From: Globodera rostochiensis
Lineage: Eukaryota; Nematoda; Chromadorea; Rhabditida; Heteroderidae
DNA: 64,000 bases
Assembly: GCA_018350325.1 (NCBI GenBank)
Contig: JAEVLN010000010.1
Coordinates: 744,001-808,000, forward strand
Reading direction: 5' to 3'
Under the pieces are notes generated by a model, which had not been told where the DNA came from, searched no databases, and saw only the letters and a program-made list of their open reading frames with translations. Below are positions 57,520 through 64,000 of the stretch, piece after piece (positions within the stretch are counted from its first letter, which is position 1; the number at the start of each line of letters is the position of its first letter). The position numbers and the translations under genes were made by a program.

Positions 57520-59372
57520 GTTTCCAGGCTGGTCGACGAGGACAGCAGCAATTTGTCCTCAACATGCGCAATTTGGAAGCCATGAAGCTTTTTGCCGTCA
57601 AACTCAGGCTCATGCCATTTCGCCTGCGCATTCTCGCATTTGGTGGCAATTTCATTGTTTTTCAAATTTTTCAATTGGAATTGCGTTATCACTGGCGCAT
57701 TTGCTGGGTCCATCTGTCCGACAAAGCAGAGAATCAAGCTAAATTATTTAAATTTGAAAAATTTAAAACAATTAATTATGAACTGCTTGCTTACCCATCT
57801 TTGCACGTTTCTTCGGGACCAGTGGCACGCGGAACGCAAATGTTCAAAATCATTTTGCGCGACTCTTCATTAGTGCCTCCGTTAAAGTACAGCTTGATCA
57901 CGTCGGGCACAACGCCATGGATGGATTTCGCACTAATCACACTAAAAACAAAAAAATGCTTAAAATGTAATAAATTCAAAACGGATGTCTTACATTTGTT
58001 CAGCCGGATTTATTGTTAGCGGCACATCACCAGCTCCCCCATCTCCCAAGTCCTTTCCGGTTTTCCAATCGGTCCAAGCAGTGGCCACCAAAAACGGAGG
58101 TATGTGGAGATACTGATTTGCGCGATCCTCATCCTTTTCGTCAAATGTACAATTGCAGTTTGGTGCCAGCATTTTTCTAATTGGAGCACAATCATTGGAC
58201 GCGGCACATCCCCATAGGTCGAATTTCCGTGTATCTAAAATTGATTTTAATATTCATCTTTGTATTTTTAAAAACCGTTCGAGATACATGAGGCCGCATA
58301 GCAAAATCTCGCTCCAGCATCGCACCTCACAAAATATGTGTGGCCATTCCCGTTTTCATCGATCACACCATTTTTGCAGATCAGACCTTTTAAATGAAAA
58401 ATTCACGGTGTCCGGGCATTTCGCCCATTGGACATTTCGCCCGGTAGTGAAAAAACGGATATTTCGCCCATGGACATTTCGCCCATCGGACATTTCGCCC
58501 GGTAACGAAAAAAGGGACGTTTCGCCCGGTAGTAAAAAAACGGACGTTTCACCTTTAAGAAAGCTTGTAAAGTATTTTATAGATGAATAAATTTGATTAA
58601 GCTAAAGTTGAATCTTTGGCTAAAATTGTACTCAAAAAGTAAGCGATCTGTTTTTTCACTACCGGGCGAAATGTCCGATAGCCAAATTCACATCAGGCAC
58701 ACTAAAATTACGCCTTGGTAAGTAACAGAACAAAATTGTTAAACTTCCTCGAGACTTTCTGCTAAAATAACTGTAATCCCACCACTCTCACCATTCGCGT
58801 TTTGCTCAGGAAGCTGCGGAAGCGAAAACTTTTCATTTGCTAACTCTTTGCCCTTTTCCCCAAAGGTGCATTCGCAGGAAAAATCAGTTGCCTGCACGCG
58901 TTTCTCCAGCTTGTCTTTGGCTTCTGCATCACAACTTTTTTTGTCATTATTAGCCTTGCAGGTCCAAGCAATAACTGCGGTCAACGGCAAATGCTCTGAA
59001 AGTTTGTAAAATCCAAAAAATCTAAGCATTTTAAGGCTCTCTCATTTGAACGACAAATCATTTTGGGATGTTTTTACATATTACACAAAATAAAACGGGT
59101 TAATACGGTCAAATGTTTCTATTATTTTGTTATTTTAAACTTTTTGGAGCTTACCCCGCGAGCAAGTAAAGGCCATACAATAAGTGTCCTCAGGGCATTC
59201 TCCAACTCTGCTGGTTTCGGATGAAAAGTTGGCAGCGCCCAATTTGCATTTGAGTCCTTTGAGTTTTTAAACTGCTTTTAAAATGCAAATATTAGACAAA
59301 AATGGCACCGGTGGAAGGTCCCAAGATGGCAATGATGGAAATTAGTGCCAGAAAAGTCGCGACGGCTTCCAT
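57520..59372 (-). CDS. Secreted protein with two three-finger-like domains and a galectin-like region (3' end open)
   Basis: Exons 59372-59309, 59256-59155, 58995-58791, 58386-58276, 58234-57994, 57941-57795 and 57738-57520 agree in phase and give 363 codons without a stop. Exon 1 is a signal peptide (MEAVATFLALISIIAILGPS). Domain 1 has LKCKLG, ECPEDTYCMAFTC and CECTFGEKGKELAN. Domain 2 has LICKNG, RCDAGARFCYAASC, LWGCAASNDC and CNCTFDEKDEDRAN. The rest reads VPLTI, IHGVVPDVIKLYFNGG, ILNICVPR and CENAQAKWHEPEF, which faintly recalls galectin motifs (G.V....F.INL, NPR, W..E). If the intron at 58790 is retained, translation stops at 58739 and gives a 140-residue single-domain form. The last donor needs a further exon that I could not find. 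Confidence 0.6.
58420..58690. repeat. GGGCGAAATGTCC repeat element in an intron
   Basis: Multiple copies of GACATTTCGCCC with GGTAGTGAAAAAACGG spacers, and the inverted GTTTTTTCACTACCGGGCGA at 58650-58675. The same repeats occur at about 37018-37120 on the opposite orientation. It occupies the intron between the two three-finger-like domains. Termini not resolved. Confidence 0.6.
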
Positions 59373-59574
59373 ATTTGTTTTGTCTAATCTAATAGTCCGG
59401 GAAATATTCTAAAATTTTAAGACTAATGCAAAATTTCTAATTAATTAAATGATTGAGTTCATTTGGTTCTGTTCAAAACTGAATGGTTGTGTTGATAAAA
59501 TTTATGGCGAATGAAAATGTGAAATGAAAAAGCTGTTTAACATAATTTTGTTATTTGTGCACTGAAAGCGCTTT

Positions 59575-59645
59575 ACTCCAATGCCCGCCCCTCCGTCCGT
59601 CATCGATGTGCGGCAATTCGTCGAATGATTCAGTGGGAAGTGATG
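59575..59645 (-). promoter_or_regulatory. Conserved upstream element of three-finger genes, copy 2
   Basis: Read on the minus strand, CTGAATCATTCG, GACGGACGG and GGCGGGCATTGGAGTAAA match 45065-45150. It lies about 200-270 bases upstream of the start at 59372. The surrounding sequence is not conserved between the two loci. Confidence 0.5.
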
Positions 59646-59649
59646 ATTT

Positions 59650-61400
59650 TTTTTGATTAAGTTTTTTACTTAAAATTTGTTAAAAAAGCAAATAATTAAA
59701 AAATATAAAAATTATTAAGCCTAAGTTAAAATATATTTTTTGTAAGTTTATTGGAAATAATAATTAAAACAAAAGTGTTATTTTTTCAAAATTTGCGGTA
59801 TTCTTTGATTCGCTCTCGGTCTTGAGTCTCGGGGGTCGTCAAGGCTCAGTTTCGAGAATTCATCTAGAGATATGGAATGAGATCACGCTATTATTATGCG
59901 CAGAACAACCCCACTGTTTTTCTGGTAAATTAATAACATTAATTATTTTTCTTAAGCTTTAAATGAACAATCATTAGTTATTTTAGCGCAGATTGACATT
60001 TCAATATTTTTGGGTGGCGTTTACAACTTTTTGAAATTAATCCAGGGCTATATACGGACCTGTCTCAGGCAGTACATAAAATTTTGATCACAAGTTTTAT
60101 GAACTTTTGGAAAAATACTTTAGAAAAATGAATTTTTTAAAATTCAAATATCTGCATAAGTTGACCAATTCTTGATAAATTAGGAGATTTTAGGAGTTAT
60201 TTTCACAATTCTGAAAAATCCACAAGTTGGCAAAAATAAAATCAATCAGTAAGAAATTAATTTTATGTAATTATTTAGAATTGTTTTATATTTCAGTCAA
60301 AATTTTACCGTGCCGAACACTACTTATTGTAAATCCGTGCCCCCTAATTATTTTAAATAATGTGAAAATAAGTTTTTATCCAAACGTTGAATATTTTGTT
60401 TAGGTCGACTAATACTTGTTTTCCATTTTCTCGTTCATTATCCAATTAATGCGTTTTTAGCTAAAAAAACAGGTTTTAATGATATATTTTTCAACTTCAA
60501 AACTACTAAAATTAAATTTACTTAATTGGATTAAAGAAGCAAAATTGTATTTAAAAAATGCCATTTTTAGGTGCATATTTCGGCATTTTTGGCATATTTG
60601 GCCTTTTTGGAGATATATACTATAGATATGTATAAATCCGTTCCCTAATAAATCATTTTAATTCTGGTTTTAGTGAATAAAAAAAAAAAGTTTTAAATTT
60701 AAACAAATTTTATTTAATTTTTTCAATTATGCAATTTCACATTTAAAAAAAAAAGTTATGTTTCGTTGAATGAATGAACGGAGTCATTTTTCTGCTGTTG
60801 GGTTGCCCAATTGCTTCATCTTTTCTTTAATTGATTGCCTCGTCTACCGTTTGCTTTTTGGCCGTCTCATCTACCGTATCATTTCCTCACCAACCGCTGC
60901 ACTTTCATCCACAAATATGTCGCCTACCGTATCACCAAATGCCGATGTTTCTTAAGACGATGCTACTGTACCTTCTTATTGTTTTTTTTTGTCCCTTCGT
61001 CTTTGACCAATTTTATCGGATTTCTCTGGAGAATTTGAAGAAACTTATTGGAGAACTTTTTTTCTTATGCGACAGAACTACGAAATCAAGCAAAATTTAT
61101 GAATTAAATGTAAGACTTTTTTTAGCATTGCCCATAATTCTCATATCCGTCAACCAATTTTTATCTATCAATTTAATCTAAAAGTAATTGAATGTCAATG
61201 AGCAATGACAGAAGCATCATTTATGTTAATTGAACGAACATCACAGTTGGTCAATGTGTGTAGTCGGATGAATCACAAATAAATAGTCAGAATGAATGAA
61301 AAATATTTGGCTTACACTTCCAACCAATCATTTAACGTTTTATTAATACAAATTTATTGCTTATATCAGAGAATTGATTTTATTTAAAAAAATTTATTTA
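59650..61400. other. AT-rich stretch without a firm gene
   Basis: Mostly AT-rich. A solo transposon end TGCCGAACACTA is near 60313. At 60790-61180 (+) overlapping open frames (one reading FLLLGCPIASSF, another MLLYLLIVFFCPFVFDQFY) are hydrophobic and might include a signal peptide, but no splice model or family supports a gene. Confidence 0.4.
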
Positions 61401-61421
61401 GAGATAAATTTAAAAACCAAA

Positions 61422-61803
61422 ATGTTCGGGTGTGCCTTCCTTTTTATTTGTATTATCAACCTTCCTTTAAGTGATGGGGATTTTTTCGATGATGCCATTA
61501 ATTGGGTAGGGGACAAAGTGAGTGCTTTATTTGAAAACTGTCAGTTTAAAAAACTTGTTATTAACACAGGTGGTGAAGCCTGTTGTAGGAGTACTTGAAG
61601 ATGCTGCAAAATTAGCAGTCGATGTGGCAAATGATGTGGCTGTTGTGCTTAAAAATGCGGCAAGAGGCCTTGCGATAGTGTCGCCAGGTCTTGGGATATG
61701 GGTGTCGCCACCAGATTGGTGGGAATGTGGACCGGACCACCCTCCAATTTTGGACTTTCTTTTGCATGTTTGTTGTTGGTATCAATTTTGCAATATTTTT
61801 TAA
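61422..61803 (+). CDS. Small secreted amphipathic protein, unrecognised
   Basis: Two exons, 61422-61517 and 61570-61803, with a 52-base GT-AG intron, give 109 residues. The start MFGCAFLFICIINLPLSDG is a signal peptide. The mature part is DDAINWVGDK, then alternating small and hydrophobic residues (VLEDAAKLAVDVANDV, AVVLKNAARGLAIV) that suggest one or two amphipathic helices, and a Trp/Cys-rich end (WVSPPDWWECG, VCCWYQFC). Four cysteines lie in the last 30 residues. No family recognised. It stands alone in AT-rich DNA, the cleanest and most compact gene in the window. Confidence 0.7.
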
Positions 61804-62149
61804 TTTTTAAGCCTGTGACTTACGATGCGACGTTACTGGCTTGTCCTTTCTGGATAAGTATTTATAGGGTTTTTTAAACCCGCAATTTTAAACTTAAAAT
61901 TCAGACGATGTGAACGCGTGCTGTATTAATCATGACAAGTATAAATAGAGGGGCTGTTTAGTTCTTACAGTACATTTTGCATATTTTAGGTGCTGCCGCA
62001 CAGAAACACCCCCGCCGTGTGATATGCCGTTCTATATTTGTTTGACTGTGTGTTTTTTCTTTTTTAATAATTTTTATTATTTTATTTGCATTTAAATCTT
62101 CATTTTTGAATTCTAAGAACAACAAAATAAAACGAAAAATATATTGTAG

Positions 62150-63719
62150 AAAGTGGCGCCTTGGAATTCCATCTGTACTTCCACGCTCAGTACCTTTATT
62201 CTGGGCATGGCAGCAGCTGGCGGTGGAGACCCCACTACGGTAATAATTTTTTAATATTATTTTTTATTCCAATTTAAATAAGATTTTCGCTAATCGCCAA
62301 TAAACTGGGAGTTTTGCGACTTGGCACCTTGGGTTAATAATGTCCGAGTAATAATAAATGATTTGCAAAATCTTTTTTTATAATTAACCAAAAAACTATC
62401 GAATCAACTCGAAATAGTCTTTTTGTATTTCTTTCTTTATTTTTCTAGACGTCAACCACCACCACAACCACCACGACTACCACAGTGACCACCACGACGC
62501 CAAAGGAGGTTATTTTTATTATTAAACGTTGCGCTTCCACTCCGAAGCCTCCCCCCCCCACAACCAAAACTTCCCGAATCCACTCCACGTCTTAGGCTAA
62601 ACCTATGCTAGGCCTAAGCTAAGCGTAGGATTAGACTAAGCTTGGGTTTAGGCCTAAGCTATGCTTAATCTTAGTTTTAGTTTTTTTTAATTATTGGAAT
62701 TGCTTAACGATTAAAATCTGTCCCATTCTTGTTCAACTGTGTCAGAATGATTTCCCAAAATTTTCGCTTCCACAAAGGCTTTTGAATGAGTTTAAATTAA
62801 GGCTGTATCTTTTTAGAATTTTCAGTGAATTTTTCAAAATGAGAAAATTCTAAAGCGAATTCAATAATAATATTTGAATCCCGCCTGCTTCAAAAGAAAA
62901 ATTGGGTCAAATTCTGCAGTTTGGACTAATTTTTTTAACATATCCTTCTTAAATTTTTCCCGGTGACGCCTATCGGCAGCGCCAAAAAATGTTTACATTA
63001 GAGTGGAGTATGCCCGGCGCCGGAGAAAAATTTTGAATTTTTGACTCAATTTGTTAAGAGATTTGCAACTTAAAATCAATCGGTCATTAATGTTTAGGAA
63101 TGGGCGAGGTCCAGTGGGAAAATTTTTTTGAATATTTAACGATATTAGCTAAGAAAATGGTCGAGATTTTTTTGTAAAAGAGCGTAAAGATAAGGGAAAC
63201 TTGAGTTTTCTATTACTAAATATAATTCAAATATTTATTTTTGAATAAAGAAATATTTGAAAATTTACCAAAATATTCTTTAATGGGGGGACCGCACGCG
63301 ACAGAACCAGAATAAAGGTTAAAAAAGAAATCGCATTGAGCGGGTTCGAACCAATAACAAAATTCAAATCGCAGTAAAGACAAACCACTAGGACGAAGAC
63401 GATTGGGCGATCAGTGACGAATGCAAAGTGAGCATTTTAAAATGTTATAAATCATTGAAAATGCCATTCAAATTTCAAAATTTTGAAAACCCGGAGTTTA
63501 CGAAAGTATTTTATTTTTGAAATTCTTCAGTGCCCTCCAAATGAGGAGCCAGGCCAGAATAGTTGCAACGGATGTGAGCCAAAGTGTGACGACGACGACG
63601 ACTCGCTGCTAGATTGCACACTGATGTTCTGCTCGTGTTCATGCGACTGCAAGAATGGATTGGTGCGCAACTCGCGCACGAATCAATGCATTCCGCAAGA
63701 ACAATGCCCCGAAGACTGA
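62150..63719 (+). CDS. TIL-domain cysteine-rich protein with Thr-rich linker
   Basis: Exons 62150-62239, 62449-62508, 63392-63427 and 63531-63719 join in phase 0 to about 124 codons. Exon 1 reads SICTSTLSTFILGMAAAGGG and the start codon lies upstream or at the internal Met. Exon 2 is almost pure threonine. Exons 3 and 4 give DECK, CPPNEEPGQNSCNGCEPKC, an aspartate run, FCSCSCDCKNGLVRN and QCIPQEQCPED, the C-P-x-NE...C..C.P.C...C.C..G.VR...C pattern of trypsin-inhibitor-like (TIL) domains, often secreted protease inhibitors. It has 12 cysteines against the usual 10. Intron 3 ends at the edge of a reversed SINE. Confidence 0.7.
62960..63391 (-). mobile_element. tRNA-derived SINE abutting a TIL exon
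   Basis: Reversed copy: hairpin remnants (GGTGACGCCTATCGGC, CCGGCGCCGGAG), the body with TTAATGGGGGGACCGC, the B-box region GCGGGTTCGAACC and the A-box region AACCACTAGG (63383-63392). The A-box complement CCACTAG is followed immediately by the exon beginning GACGAAGAC. Confidence 0.6.
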
Positions 63720-64000
63720 ACAAAATGGATGGAAGAAAATGATGATGAAATAATTTTGGAATATTTTAATTCCTATTTAAGCAAAATGAACCGACCGGAA
63801 AGATGTCAATTTCGTTTAATTAAATACAAAAATTAACTCCAAAGATAAAAAAAAATCTTCCCCAACAGCGATTTCGGCAACGAGACAATCGTTCGGCTAA
63901 TATTTTGGCGGAGATTGAATAAATAAAAGTAATTGCCGTATCGCCTTCGAACCTTTTCCCCCAAAAACACTCCAAATATTAAGCACAAATATGAGTTTGG
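63720..64000. other. 3' flank without a recognised gene
   Basis: Downstream of the TIL gene the sequence is AT-rich; AATAAA-like signals occur near 63919-63930. No further gene is supported before the window ends. Confidence 0.4.

Overview
The window looks like nuclear DNA of a nematode, most likely a tylenchid plant parasite such as a cyst nematode. That placement is an inference. Coding exons are short and separated by introns of about 45-60 bases or by long transposon-filled introns. Acceptors are TTTCAG-like, several introns appear to start with GC instead of GT, and the recognisable products are secreted serpin, three-finger/Ly6-like and TIL-type cysteine-rich proteins. There is nothing bacterial about the layout. 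No rRNA gene, intact tRNA gene or CRISPR array was seen.

Layout. 0.1-2.5 kb: serpin copy 1 (+) with a hAT-like element in its last intron. 3.3-10.8 kb and 13.9-21.4 kb: two large arrays of a 31-bp satellite, each monomer centred on the palindrome CGGGATCCCG. They flank a gene block (10.8-13.9 kb) that is duplicated, without satellite, at 33.2-35.3 kb. 22-30.9 kb: a PIG-W-like fragment, two three-finger-like genes (23.2-24.0 kb minus, 26.3-26.9 kb plus), tRNA-derived SINEs and nested hAT-like elements. 31.1-33.1 kb: serpin copy 2, inverted relative to copy 1. 33.2-37.5 kb: a cysteine-rich multi-exon gene, a small secreted protein gene and its truncated copy. 39.7-43.7 kb: an unrecognised 12-exon secreted protein. 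45.5-50.1 kb: a Ly6-like three-finger gene whose two introns hold four hAT-like insertions. 53.1-54.1 kb: a three-finger-like gene with a minisatellite intron. 55.7-57.4 kb: gene C, then the third copy of the duplicated exon with degenerate satellite beside it. 57.5-59.4 kb: a gene that can be read as signal peptide, two three-finger-like domains and a galectin-like domain. 61.4-61.8 kb: a small secreted amphipathic protein. 62.2-63.7 kb: a TIL-domain protein.

Three themes link the region. (1) Secreted cysteine-rich and serpin proteins have expanded locally by inverted and direct duplication. (2) There is a dense set of short non-autonomous hAT-like elements, seven with perfect 8-bp target duplications by reading and others with imperfect ones; most carry palindromic subterminal repeats of different sequence. 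(3) The satellite can be followed to possible seed sequences: degenerate units downstream of the duplicated exon, and a related minisatellite in a three-finger gene intron. Gene models were spliced by eye using reading phase; they agree in phase but have not been checked against transcripts.
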